Origin: Gloeocapsopsis dulcis
GTDB taxonomy: Bacteria; Cyanobacteriota; Cyanobacteriia; Cyanobacteriales; Chroococcidiopsidaceae
Direction of reading: 5' to 3'
Assembly: GCF_032163395.1 (NCBI RefSeq)
Contig: NZ_CP119968.1
Coordinates: 1,845,501 to 1,909,500 of the forward strand
Length of the DNA stretch: 64,000 nt
The notes below the pieces were generated by a model, which ran no database searches, was not told the origin of the DNA, and saw only the letters and a program-made list of their open reading frames with translations. The position numbers were made by a program, and so were the translations under genes. Below are positions 26,977 through 35,726 of this stretch, in pieces. How positions within the stretch are numbered: position 1 is the first letter of the stretch; each line of letters begins with the position of its first letter.

Positions 26977-27552
26977 ATGTCACAAGTAGACGAAATTCTG
27001 GCGTTTTGGTTTGGACAACCGAATGCAGCTGATTATGGTAAACAGCGCATGTTTTGGTTTACTAAAAGCCCTGAGTTTGATCGAGAAATCCGCGAACGTT
27101 TTTTGAGTGACTATGAACAAGCTGCGGCTAATCGATTAAGCTCTTGGCAAGAGTCACCCCGCAGCTGCTTAGCATTAATTTTGCTATTAGATCAGTTTCC
27201 CCGTAATATCTTTCGCGGTACTCCTAAAGCCTTTGCTACCGACGCTGCCGCTCTTAACGTAGCACAGCACGCAGTTGCTCAAGGTTTTGATCGAGAACTC
27301 TTGAATGTACAGCGCTGGTTTGCCTATTTGCCCTTTGAACACAGTGAAAATCTTGAACATCAACGCCAGTGTGTTGAATTGTTCGCATCACTAAAGGACG
27401 ATCCTGAAAGTGCTTCAGCAATAGACTACGCTCAGCGTCATCTAGCAGTCATAGAGCGCTTCGGGCGCTTTCCTCACCGCAACGAAATTCTCGGTCGTAA
27501 ATCGACTCCAGAAGAGGTAAACTTTCTCCAACAACCAGGTTCGTCGTTTTGA
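26977..27552 (+). CDS. DUF924 family protein
   Basis: 191 residues from ATG 26977, which has GAGG six bases upstream. An in-frame TTG at 26956 would add seven residues and is less likely. Family blocks: ILAFWFGQ, KQRMFWFTKSPEFDREIRERF, LALILLLDQFPRNIFRGTPKAFATD, FAYLPFEHSENLEHQRQCV and RFGRFPHRNEILGRKSTPEE. DUF924 is an all-helical, TPR-like cytoplasmic family without a known reaction. Complete and monocistronic. Confidence 0.86.
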   Translation: MSQVDEILAFWFGQPNAADYGKQRMFWFTKSPEFDREIRERFLSDYEQAAANRLSSWQESPRSCLALILLLDQFPRNIFRGTPKAFATDAAALNVAQHAVAQGFDRELLNVQRWFAYLPFEHSENLEHQRQCVELFASLKDDPESASAIDYAQRHLAVIERFGRFPHRNEILGRKSTPEEVNFLQQPGSSF

Positions 27553-27585
27553 AGCTGGACGAATGAATTCGCTGCTAAATAAACA

Positions 27586-27605
27586 AAGTCCACATCCGTG
27601 GACTT
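27586..27605. repeat. AGTCCAC hairpin repeat, copy 1
   Basis: Perfect 8-bp stem AAGTCCAC / GTGGACTT with an ATCC loop, preceded by AAACA and by a GAATTCGC-like segment (27566-27573). The same hairpin with a CTCC loop occurs at 60533-60550. Both lie just after the 3' end of a plus-strand gene. This looks like a miniature palindromic repeat family that may also act in transcript 3'-end formation. Confidence 0.7.
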
Positions 27606-27627
27606 ATAAATAAAACTCTTTTCTTCC

Positions 27628-28512
27628 CTACTGCGGAATAACTTGAATCTGAGCTGGTTGTGAGGGTGGTTCTTGTAACGCAGCTTGAATTCGAGGCGAA
27701 GCAAGTAGTTTTTGTGTATCCGCAATTAGGCGATCGCCCCATAATTGTTCGCGTAAAAATTGCACATCACCATAACGTTGATCAATGCGTAAGGCAGATT
27801 CTCCCATTGTAATTGCGCGCTGCTGGTCGCCTTTAACATAAAGTGCAACCGCCATAGCAAGTTGTGGTTCTGCGGCTTGTTTTTCAATACTTAACGCTGC
27901 TTGCCAATGCCTTAATGCTGCGTCTATATCGCCTTGTTCGTATTTAATTAAACCAATATTGTTAGTTGCAGGCCAAAACTTCTTATCGACTGCGATCGCT
28001 CTATTGTACTGAGCGATTGCTTGCGGAAACTGTCTAAGCTTGTAGTAAGCATTACCCAAATCAAACAGTCCTTCAGGATCGTTGGGTTTTAGCTTTAACC
28101 CAGCTTGCAAAGTCTCTACGGCTGCTTGGTATTTACCTTGCTGAAAATGAGCTGATCCTAAAGCAAACATAATTGATGCATTTTTCGGATCTAACACCCT
28201 AGCTTGATCCAATGCAGCGATCGCTTCGTCATATCTGTTCGTCTGCAGATACAAACCACCCAACAGAAACCATGACTGATAGCTTCTTGGAGCTAATTGA
28301 GTTGCTAGCCGCGCTCTTGGTAAAGCTTGTTCGTATTGTTGAAATTGTGCCAGTTGTGCTGCTTCTTGTGCCAAACTTAAACCTTGTTTTTCTAAAGCAG
28401 CTGAATCCAGTTGGGGTGTGCGGGGAATCAGTGCTTGTCCTAATGCTGGTTCAGTGACACCCAGTAAGGCACAGACAATCAAGAATTTTATCCAGAATTT
28501 GCGATTCGGCAC
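27628..28512 (-). CDS. Exported TPR protein
   Basis: 294 residues. An N-terminal signal peptide (FLIVCALLGVTEPALGQA, cleavage near residue 26) is followed by five to six tetratricopeptide units from about residue 45 to 240. Clear copies are SYQSWFLLGGLYLQTNRYDEAI, NDPEGLFDLGNAYYKLRQF and PATNNIGLIKYEQGDIDAAL. It ends in a Pro/Gln-rich tail. It should act as a periplasmic or lumenal protein-protein scaffold. No partner is evident. It converges on the DUF924 gene and diverges from the LCP gene. Confidence 0.82.
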   Translation of the reverse strand: MPNRKFWIKFLIVCALLGVTEPALGQALIPRTPQLDSAALEKQGLSLAQEAAQLAQFQQYEQALPRARLATQLAPRSYQSWFLLGGLYLQTNRYDEAIAALDQARVLDPKNASIMFALGSAHFQQGKYQAAVETLQAGLKLKPNDPEGLFDLGNAYYKLRQFPQAIAQYNRAIAVDKKFWPATNNIGLIKYEQGDIDAALRHWQAALSIEKQAAEPQLAMAVALYVKGDQQRAITMGESALRIDQRYGDVQFLREQLWGDRLIADTQKLLASPRIQAALQEPPSQPAQIQVIPQ

Positions 28513-28784
28513 AGTACAGCCTCAAACAATAATCTTCAGATTCTTCAGCTAGCTTAAACTATTCGCAGGTAAATATGTAGGGGTCAGAGTTTGTTGAAGC
28601 TGGGGGTGTTGAGTTTAGGACAGTTAAGAAAATTCTTCTATAAATGCCTCCGGCACGCTGCGCGAACAAAATTCAAAACTAATCACTCGCCCTTTGTTAA
28701 TCTTTTGTGATAAAAATCTCTACTTGTCTTTCACAGCTTAGATTAACATAGCGTGTAAAGTGCGGTAGTGAGAGGACAAGTATT

Positions 28785-30182
28785 GTGGCTAAGGGAGCAG
28801 AAGCGCACATCAGGGCGAAAATTCAACCTGTGGCAGTGCAAGCAAAAAGGCAAGCAAGAGAAGCTAAACAGCATTTGCTACTAATGCTGTGGTCAATGCG
28901 CAAGCGCAACCCTTTACTGTTTTGGGGTAGCATTGTCACGATGTCTATGGCTTTTGGGGCAAGTGTGGCCTTATTTACACCAATATGGCCCAATAGCAAT
29001 ACTTTCAATCAAGAAAGACAATTCACTGGGCAGGGGTTTATTAAAAGGCGATCGCCCGTAGACTTTTGGGCTGACGTTTCTCAATATCAAATATCACGCC
29101 CAGTTAATATTTTGCTGATGGGGATTGATCCTCCCGAAAACACAGCAAACAATGCTTCAGGGGTTTTTGCGGGTTCTAGCGATACGATGCTACTTGTACG
29201 CCTAGATCCTACAAACCAATCAATAAAAGTTCTTTCTATCCCTAAAGATAGCCAGGTTGTCATTCCTGAAATAGGTTTAGAGAAAATATCTTTAGCAAAT
29301 GTTAACGGTGGTCCAGCTTTAGCCGCAAGAGTTGTTAGCCGAACTTTAAATAATGTCCCGATTGATCGCTACGTTCGGATTACCACAAATGCTTTTGAAG
29401 AATTAATCAATGCATTGGGTGGTGTTGAGGTTTTTGTGCCCCAACAAATGTCATACATAGATGCGACTCAACAGCTAGAAATTAATTTAGCCGCAGGATG
29501 GCAAACTTTGGATGGCGACCAAGCACAACAATTTGCCCGATTTCGCAATTCAAACGTTGGTGATTTAGAACGGTTGCAGCGACAGCAGATGTTACTGAAG
29601 GCAATTCGCGATCGCCTGACTAGCCCTACTGTATTACCGATACTGCCTAAACTAGCTCGCTCAATGCAAAGTTATATTGACAGTAACCTGAGCTTAATCG
29701 AAATGCTCGCACTAGTAAACTTTGGAATTACAGTAGAGCCACAAAATTTTCAAATGGTGCTAGTTCCTGGTAGCCTCAGCCCTCTGAGTTTAGATCCGAG
29801 TAGCTACTGGCTTGATGGCATTGGAATTAACCGAGTGATGAGCGAGTATTTTGATGTTAAACCTCTTGGTGGCATGCAAGCATCCCACAGGCGATCGCTG
29901 ACTTCCCTCAAAATTGCGGTGCAAAACGCTTCTGGCGACCCCAGTTTAAGCGATCGTGTAACCAAGTATTTACGAGAGCGTGGTTTTGAAAGAGTCTACA
30001 CTGTTTCTGATTGGCTTGACTCGCAGCGTCAAACACAAGTTGTTGCTCAACAAGGTAACTTAACAGCAGCAACCGATCTGCAACAGATTTTGGGTTTGGG
30101 AATTGTAGAACCTACTGCAACGGGTAATCTCGATTCACATCTGACAATTCGTATAGGTCAAGATTGGACACAGCAACTATAA
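28785..30182 (+). CDS. LytR-CpsA-Psr (LCP) family protein
   Basis: 465 residues from a GTG start. A basic cytoplasmic segment (1-45), a membrane helix (about 46-66), then the LCP domain (about 100-300) with the hallmark NILLMGIDP, SDTMLLVRLDP, KVLSIPKDSQVVIP, LINALGGVEVFVP and QFARFRNSNVGDLERLQRQQ. A LytR_C-type domain closes the protein (about 365-465, KIAVQNASGDPSLSDRVTKYL). LCP enzymes transfer lipid-linked glycans onto the cell wall. It would serve wall polymer or exopolysaccharide attachment. No glycan cluster is adjacent. Confidence 0.9.
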   Translation: MAKGAEAHIRAKIQPVAVQAKRQAREAKQHLLLMLWSMRKRNPLLFWGSIVTMSMAFGASVALFTPIWPNSNTFNQERQFTGQGFIKRRSPVDFWADVSQYQISRPVNILLMGIDPPENTANNASGVFAGSSDTMLLVRLDPTNQSIKVLSIPKDSQVVIPEIGLEKISLANVNGGPALAARVVSRTLNNVPIDRYVRITTNAFEELINALGGVEVFVPQQMSYIDATQQLEINLAAGWQTLDGDQAQQFARFRNSNVGDLERLQRQQMLLKAIRDRLTSPTVLPILPKLARSMQSYIDSNLSLIEMLALVNFGITVEPQNFQMVLVPGSLSPLSLDPSSYWLDGIGINRVMSEYFDVKPLGGMQASHRRSLTSLKIAVQNASGDPSLSDRVTKYLRERGFERVYTVSDWLDSQRQTQVVAQQGNLTAATDLQQILGLGIVEPTATGNLDSHLTIRIGQDWTQQL

Positions 30183-30257
30183 GCAATGAGGGATGTAGAT
30201 TAGGCATCTTGCCTGCGGTTGGTGATGACACCGAATATTAAGTTAACAATGTTTCAT

Positions 30258-31190
30258 TTAGGCAAGCAGACAGGCAGCAGGAAAAATGAGATATTCCAGA
30301 AAAAAGAGCTTCCAAATAAACTGATAGAAGTTCGCGATCGCACTTTTATCGTGTAAATCAACCTGCAAACTCCGCCACCACATCAACCCTAGCAATAGCA
30401 AGTGAGTACTAATGAGAAATACCGTATTAGCTTGAGGTAGCCAAGCTGCAAAAAGTACTCCCAAGTAGCAAACTGTCAGTACCCAACGGGCGAGATCAAA
30501 GACAGTCTTTTGTCCTAGCTTGATCGTCAACGTTGTGATTTGATATTGGCGATCGCCTTCAATATCTGGAATGTCTTTAAAAATAGCGATTGCAAACGTA
30601 AACACTATAATAAACGCTGTCAGTACCCACACAACTGGAGGAATGACCCGATCTCCCTGCAATACCCAACTAAAGTGCAAAAATAGTCCCAAATTCACAA
30701 TGGCACCACGCACTGAGAAAATACATAGCGCTGCCCAAAAGGGAAACCGCTTTAAACGAATTGGTGGTAAAGAATAAACAGTACCAATTGCTAAGCTAAT
30801 TGCCACCATCCCCAACAAATATGGTCCTAATAGCCATGCCGAGAGTAACGCCAGTAGACCTGTCACGGCAACAATAGTCTGACCCATTCGTTGCGAAAAC
30901 TCACCAGATGCGATCGGCAAATGAGGCTTATTAATTTTGTCGATTGCGACATCTTCTAGCTGGTTTAGCCCCACAATGTAAACATTGCCACATAAACAAG
31001 CAATCCAAGCACCCACAGGAGGAAGGAAAGATAAACTATGTCTTCCTGCGATCGCGTAAGTCAGCAGATACACTCCCCATACGCTCAAAGTGGTACCAAT
31101 AATCGTGTGCGGACGCGCAAACTTCCACAAAGCATATAACCAGTCACGCAATCCCAATTGCTGCAATCGTTCAAAAACCTGACTCATCAA
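30258..31190 (-). CDS. hpt: Homogentisate phytyltransferase
   Basis: UbiA-superfamily prenyltransferase joining phytyl diphosphate to homogentisate, the committed step of tocopherol (vitamin E) synthesis. 310 residues, about nine membrane helices. The first Asp-rich motif reads NQLEDVAIDKINKPHLP (about residues 75-91), the second KDIPDIEGD. KFARPHTIIGTTLSV at the N-terminus is typical of the cyanobacterial enzyme. It lies 49 bases downstream of a tocopherol-methyltransferase-like gene on the same strand, which supports this role over other UbiA members. Confidence 0.9.
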   Translation of the reverse strand: MMSQVFERLQQLGLRDWLYALWKFARPHTIIGTTLSVWGVYLLTYAIAGRHSLSFLPPVGAWIACLCGNVYIVGLNQLEDVAIDKINKPHLPIASGEFSQRMGQTIVAVTGLLALLSAWLLGPYLLGMVAISLAIGTVYSLPPIRLKRFPFWAALCIFSVRGAIVNLGLFLHFSWVLQGDRVIPPVVWVLTAFIIVFTFAIAIFKDIPDIEGDRQYQITTLTIKLGQKTVFDLARWVLTVCYLGVLFAAWLPQANTVFLISTHLLLLGLMWWRSLQVDLHDKSAIANFYQFIWKLFFLEYLIFPAACLLA

Positions 31191-31239
31191 CTCCTCTTAA
31201 TTTCCTCTGTGTTCTCTGCGTTTGGAGTGGTTCGTTTCT

Positions 31240-32088
31240 CTACTTTCTGCCACACAACAAACCAAACCGAATCAACCCGCGTTCATAACCGCGACTCATC
31301 AACCCCAAAGACAAAGCTGCTTGAATCGTATCCCAACCAGAAAACAGCAAACCTAAAATTGCCCCAGGATTGAGCGCTGAATCAATCACAACATTCCAAA
31401 ACGGTGCGACAGCTGTTGACCAATCAGCAGTGCGCAGATCTTGCAAGCCAAGATTGCGGGCGATCGCTTCGTACTCTGGTAGCGAAATGACATAAGGTAA
31501 ACAATAAACTCGGTAAATTTCCTCTAGATGTTTACGTTCGTCAGCAGTGAGTTCTCCTGCGGTACCATCAGTAGGGCGATGACACCAAGTTACCATCAAC
31601 AACTTGCCGCCAGGTTTAAGTACTCGATAGCATTCCTGCATAAACTTTGTCTTATCAGGCATATGTTCGCCACTTTCGAGCGACCAGACAAAGTCAAAAC
31701 TTGCATCTGCAAAGGGCATATTTAAGGCATCTGCCACTTGAAATTGAGTTTGTTGACTTAATTGGGCTGCTTGGGCGCGATCGCTTGCTCTTGCTGCTTG
31801 TACAGGGCTGAGGGTAATACCTGTAACATGAGCTTGCAACTTTTCTGCTAAGTATAAAGAACTACCACCAATTCCACAGCCTACATCCAAAATCTTTTGT
31901 GCTTGTTGTACTTGGGACCACTGAAGTAATTCTTCAATCAAGTCAATTTGGGCTTGGCGGCGTTCTTTTTTATCTTTACCTGCTGCACCATAATAACCGT
32001 GGTGCATATGTTCGCCCCAAATTTGTTCCCACAGTCCAGACGAAGCGTCATAAAATTGTTGAATTCTTTGATTTAGTGTTGCACTCAT
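31240..32088 (-). CDS. Gamma-tocopherol methyltransferase-type SAM enzyme
   Basis: 282 residues from the ATG at 32086-32088. That start is preceded by an AGG-type site, and the seven-residue longer frame is unlikely. N-terminal IQQFYDASSGLWEQIWGEHMHHGYYG, motif I ILDVGCGIGGSSLYLA, FDFVWSLESGEHMPD and YRVLKPGGKLLMVTWCHR are typical of the VTE4/tocopherol C-methyltransferase group, which also contains 2-methyl-6-phytylbenzoquinol methyltransferases. Being next to hpt supports tocopherol. There is no N-terminal transit-like extension or membrane helix. Confidence 0.86.
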   Translation of the reverse strand: MSATLNQRIQQFYDASSGLWEQIWGEHMHHGYYGAAGKDKKERRQAQIDLIEELLQWSQVQQAQKILDVGCGIGGSSLYLAEKLQAHVTGITLSPVQAARASDRAQAAQLSQQTQFQVADALNMPFADASFDFVWSLESGEHMPDKTKFMQECYRVLKPGGKLLMVTWCHRPTDGTAGELTADERKHLEEIYRVYCLPYVISLPEYEAIARNLGLQDLRTADWSTAVAPFWNVVIDSALNPGAILGLLFSGWDTIQAALSLGLMSRGYERGLIRFGLLCGRK

Positions 32089-32163
32089 GAACCTACCACA
32101 GTGAGCCAAAAAACAATTAGCCTAGCAAATGATACTCGTAGGCTACCATGTGTGGTTTAAATT

Positions 32164-33498
32164 ATGACTGTTTCTCGCTCGATTTGCTTTGGTTTTCTCG
32201 CTGTGATTACTGTAGGAACCATTTTGTTAATGATGCCGTTTTCTACCAGCAGCGGGATGTGGAATAATCCAATTGTTGCTTTATTTACTGCTACTTCTGC
32301 GGTATGCGTTACAGGATTAGCTGTTGAAGACACTGGAACCTATTTTTCTTTCTGGGGACAGCTTTTTTTATTGATGTTGGTGCAAATTGGTGGACTCGGT
32401 TACATGACCGCCAACACTTTTCTTTTACTACTACTAGGACGTAGATTTAGCCTCAAGGATAAGATTGCCATTCAACAATCTTTAGATCGACCAGGAATTC
32501 ATGGTAGTACACAAATCTTACGTTCCATCATTGCTTTAACAGTAGTTATGGAAATTACAGGGATATTAATATTATTACCAATATTTAATGCCGATTATGG
32601 ATTTAATCGAGGTTTGTGGCTAGCTGTTTTCCATAGTATTAACTCTTGGAATAATGCAGGCTTTAGTTTATTTTCTGACAACTATATAAGATATCAGTTT
32701 TATCTACCTTTAATCATTCCTGTTTCTATATTAATTATTCTTGGTGGTATTGGTTATCCAGTTATTTTTGAAATGTACTTATGGATGCGGGATCGCCTTT
32801 TAAAAAAACCATATCGCACTGTGTTTTCATTAAATTTTAAAGTGGCTACAAGTACAACTTTAGCATTACTGGTTATTGGAACAATTTCTTTTTTATTTAT
32901 TGAATTGAGGAATCCTGCTACTTTTGGCACAGTTAGCTTTGGTAATCGACTAGTTTTAGCTTGGTTTCAATCAGTTACAACGCGAACGGCAGGTTTTAAT
33001 ACAATTGATATTGGTCAAATGACAACAGCAGGACTTTTTTTAACAATTGCTCTAATGTTTATAGGAGCAAGTCCTGGTGGTACTGGTGGTGGGATTAAAA
33101 CAACCACAGCTAGAGTATTAGCAAATTGCACTAAAACAATTTTACAGGGCAAAGAAGAAGTTGAAATGTATCAGCGACAAGTCCCTATGTCATTAATATT
33201 AAAAGCTATTGGTGTTGTTGTTAGCTCAACACTAACAGTAATTTTAGCAACAATTTTAATTTCTGTAACAGATCCTGCAGTAAACTTCATTCAAATCTTT
33301 TTTGAAGTTATTTCTGCCTTTGCCACAGTTGGACTTTCAACAGGAATCACTGCGAGTATTTCTGCTACTGGCAAGCTAATTTTGATCGTGACAATGTTTG
33401 TTGGAAGAGTTGGGATTTTGCTGCTGATGGCAGCTCTACTTGGAGATCCGCGCCCTCGCGCAATTCACTACCCTGAAGAAACCTTATTAGTAGGATAG
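32164..33498 (+). CDS. ktrB: Ktr/Trk-type potassium (or sodium) uptake channel subunit
   Basis: 444 residues, about ten membrane helices. Four selectivity-filter loops of the TrkH/KtrB fold are visible: TSAVCVTGLAV, NSWNNAGFSLF, TTRTAGFNTID and SAFATVGLSTG. The first loop has Gly in VTGL rather than Ser, as in KtrB members that are K+ selective. The regulatory KtrA gene follows 116 bases downstream on the same strand. It works in the plasma membrane for K+ import during osmotic adaptation. Divergent from the tocopherol unit. Confidence 0.88.
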   Translation: MTVSRSICFGFLAVITVGTILLMMPFSTSSGMWNNPIVALFTATSAVCVTGLAVEDTGTYFSFWGQLFLLMLVQIGGLGYMTANTFLLLLLGRRFSLKDKIAIQQSLDRPGIHGSTQILRSIIALTVVMEITGILILLPIFNADYGFNRGLWLAVFHSINSWNNAGFSLFSDNYIRYQFYLPLIIPVSILIILGGIGYPVIFEMYLWMRDRLLKKPYRTVFSLNFKVATSTTLALLVIGTISFLFIELRNPATFGTVSFGNRLVLAWFQSVTTRTAGFNTIDIGQMTTAGLFLTIALMFIGASPGGTGGGIKTTTARVLANCTKTILQGKEEVEMYQRQVPMSLILKAIGVVVSSTLTVILATILISVTDPAVNFIQIFFEVISAFATVGLSTGITASISATGKLILIVTMFVGRVGILLLMAALLGDPRPRAIHYPEETLLVG

Positions 33499-33614
33499 TA
33501 CAAAGGAATTGTATTTGGCATAGTTACGAGTGAACCATACACTGTTAGGGTAGAAATCAAGGATTTTGAACATGGTTTTAATCAAACAAGGTTTTCTCAT
33601 TTAAGGGATCAAGC

Positions 33615-34310
33615 GTGAATCTATCTTCTTTAGGTTTTTTCCGCAGTCTACGCCAAGGTAATCATCAGTTTGCGGTCATAGGGCTAGGGCGATTTGGCAG
33701 AGCTGTTTGTTCGACACTATATCATTTAGGCTACGATGTATTGGCAACGGATATTGATGAAAAAAGAGTTGCCCAAGTTTTGACAGATCAAATTGCTGCT
33801 CACGCAGTTCAACTCGATTCGACTCAACCTACAGCACTGAGAGAAGCAGGCGTTTTTGAGTTTGATACGGTGATTGTTGCGATTGGTAACTATCTTGAGG
33901 AGAGCATAGTAACAACGCTCAATGTTAAAGAGAGTGGTGTTCCTCACGTTGTTGCCAAAGCTTCTTCCGAAGTGCATTGTAAGTTACTCCAGCGTGTGGG
34001 AGCAGATCACGTTGTCTTTCCAGAATATGAAGCAGGATGTGCATTAGCGCGATCGCTAACGAAACCAGCAATTTTAGATCGCTTTGACCTTGACCCAGAT
34101 AACAGTATTGTCGAAATTATCGTCCCTGATGAATTTCATGGGAAAACAATTGCTGATTTGAAACTCCGCAGTCGCTTTGGCTTGAATTTGATCGCTGTCA
34201 GTCACAACGGTAAATTTGTGATTAATCCTGAACCGAATGATCGCCTAGAAAAAGGATGTGCAATGGTTGTGATTGGCTCAAATCGAGATATCAATCGTTT
34301 ACCGATATAG
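33615..34310 (+). CDS. ktrA: KtrA-type RCK regulatory subunit
   Basis: 231 residues from GTG at 33615. The RCK_N Rossmann domain has FAVIGLGRFGRAV for NAD or ATP binding and ATDIDEKRVAQVL. The RCK_C domain (about 150-231) has DNSIVEIIVPDEFHGKTIADL. As a soluble octameric ring it gates the adjacent KtrB. Sequence and position support the pair. Complete. Confidence 0.9.
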   Translation: MNLSSLGFFRSLRQGNHQFAVIGLGRFGRAVCSTLYHLGYDVLATDIDEKRVAQVLTDQIAAHAVQLDSTQPTALREAGVFEFDTVIVAIGNYLEESIVTTLNVKESGVPHVVAKASSEVHCKLLQRVGADHVVFPEYEAGCALARSLTKPAILDRFDLDPDNSIVEIIVPDEFHGKTIADLKLRSRFGLNLIAVSHNGKFVINPEPNDRLEKGCAMVVIGSNRDINRLPI

Positions 34311-34351
34311 CAGAAGTGCGAAAATAACAAGCGCAGCTTTTAAAATTAAAG

Positions 34352-35710
34352 ATGGCAACTCAACTCAAAATAATCGTTCTTGATGACGATCCTACAGGTT
34401 CGCAAACCGTTCACAGTTGTTTACTCCTGACGCGCTGGGATGAAAAAACTTTACAACTGGGATTAAGTGATGACTCGCCAATTTTCTTTGTCTTGACAAA
34501 TACGCGATCGCTTCCCCCAGAACAAGCCGCATCTGTCACAAAAGAGGTGTGCCACAATCTCAAAGCTGCGATCGCCACCGCACAAATCAATGATTTTCTG
34601 ATTGTTAGTCGCTCAGATTCAACTCTACGCGGACATTACCCAATTGAAACCGATGTCATCGCTGAAGAACTCGGTCCCTTTGATGCTCATTTTTTAGTAC
34701 CCGCATTTATTGAAGGCGGGCGGATTACCCGCGATAGTATTCATTACCTCATCGTTGACGGTATTCCGATTCCAGTACACGAAACTGAGTTTGCTCGCGA
34801 CTCAGTTTTTGGCTACACTTACAGCTACTTACCAGATTATGTTGCCGAAAAAACTCAAGGACGCATTAGCGCTACTCAAGTCGAACGATTTGTATTAAAT
34901 GATATTCGCAGTGGTACAGATGTCGCAGGGAATATCTCAACACTTGAAAGATTACAAAAATTTACAAACAATCAATGTGTTGTCGTTGATGCAGAAACAC
35001 AAGATGACCTCAACCGCTTTGCTCAGGATGTTCTCACCGCAGCAAATCAAGGTAAACGCTATTTATTTCGCAGTGCAGCAAGTTTACTCACAGCATTAGC
35101 ACAATTGCCACCGCAGCCAGTACCACCAGAGGAAATGGCGCAATACGTACGTGGAGGTAAACCAGGCGTCGTGCTTGTTGGCTCTCACGTCAAAAAGACA
35201 ACAGAACAATTAGAAAATCTTTTGCAAGAACCTGACATAGTGGGCATCGAAGTTGATGTAGCCCAGTTACTCACTGACTCGTTGGAACAGCCACATCAGT
35301 TATTGAGCGCAACTTTAGAAAAAGTCTATGCTACCCACGCAGCGGGTAAAACTCCTGTGGTATATACTAGCCGTGAAGAACTAGTCTTTGCCGATGTTCA
35401 GACACGTTTGCAGTTTGGTATATCCGTTTCAGCATTACTGATGGATATTGTACGTGGCTTACCCAGTGATATGGGATTTTTAATTAGCAAAGGAGGCATC
35501 ACGTCTAATGATGTCTTAAGTACAGGCTTAGCTCTCACAACAGCACGGCTTCTTGGGCAAGTTTTAGCCGGTTGTTCAATTGTCCGTACTCCCTCAGATC
35601 ATCCTCAGTTTCCTGACTTACCCGTAGTGTTATTTCCTGGTAACGTTGGCGATGCTAATGCTTTGACGACGGTTTATAGAAGACTACAAAAGTCTCATGA
35701 AAGCGATTAG
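34352..35710 (+). CDS. Four-carbon acid sugar kinase family protein (DUF1537)
   Basis: 452 residues. N-terminal IIVLDDDPTGSQTVHSC, DFLIVSRSDSTLRGHYP and FIEGGRITRDSIHYL match the substrate domain of the OtnK/DtnK (DUF1537) kinases. The C-terminal nucleotide domain carries FLISKGGITSNDVLS and VVLFPGNVGDANALTTVYR. The known family phosphorylates four-carbon sugar acids such as erythronate and threonate. The substrate here is unknown, and no catabolic partner genes are adjacent. It follows ktrA by 41 bases and may share its transcript. Confidence 0.88.
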   Translation: MATQLKIIVLDDDPTGSQTVHSCLLLTRWDEKTLQLGLSDDSPIFFVLTNTRSLPPEQAASVTKEVCHNLKAAIATAQINDFLIVSRSDSTLRGHYPIETDVIAEELGPFDAHFLVPAFIEGGRITRDSIHYLIVDGIPIPVHETEFARDSVFGYTYSYLPDYVAEKTQGRISATQVERFVLNDIRSGTDVAGNISTLERLQKFTNNQCVVVDAETQDDLNRFAQDVLTAANQGKRYLFRSAASLLTALAQLPPQPVPPEEMAQYVRGGKPGVVLVGSHVKKTTEQLENLLQEPDIVGIEVDVAQLLTDSLEQPHQLLSATLEKVYATHAAGKTPVVYTSREELVFADVQTRLQFGISVSALLMDIVRGLPSDMGFLISKGGITSNDVLSTGLALTTARLLGQVLAGCSIVRTPSDHPQFPDLPVVLFPGNVGDANALTTVYRRLQKSHESD

Positions 35711-35726
35711 CAATTAGCTTACCGAT

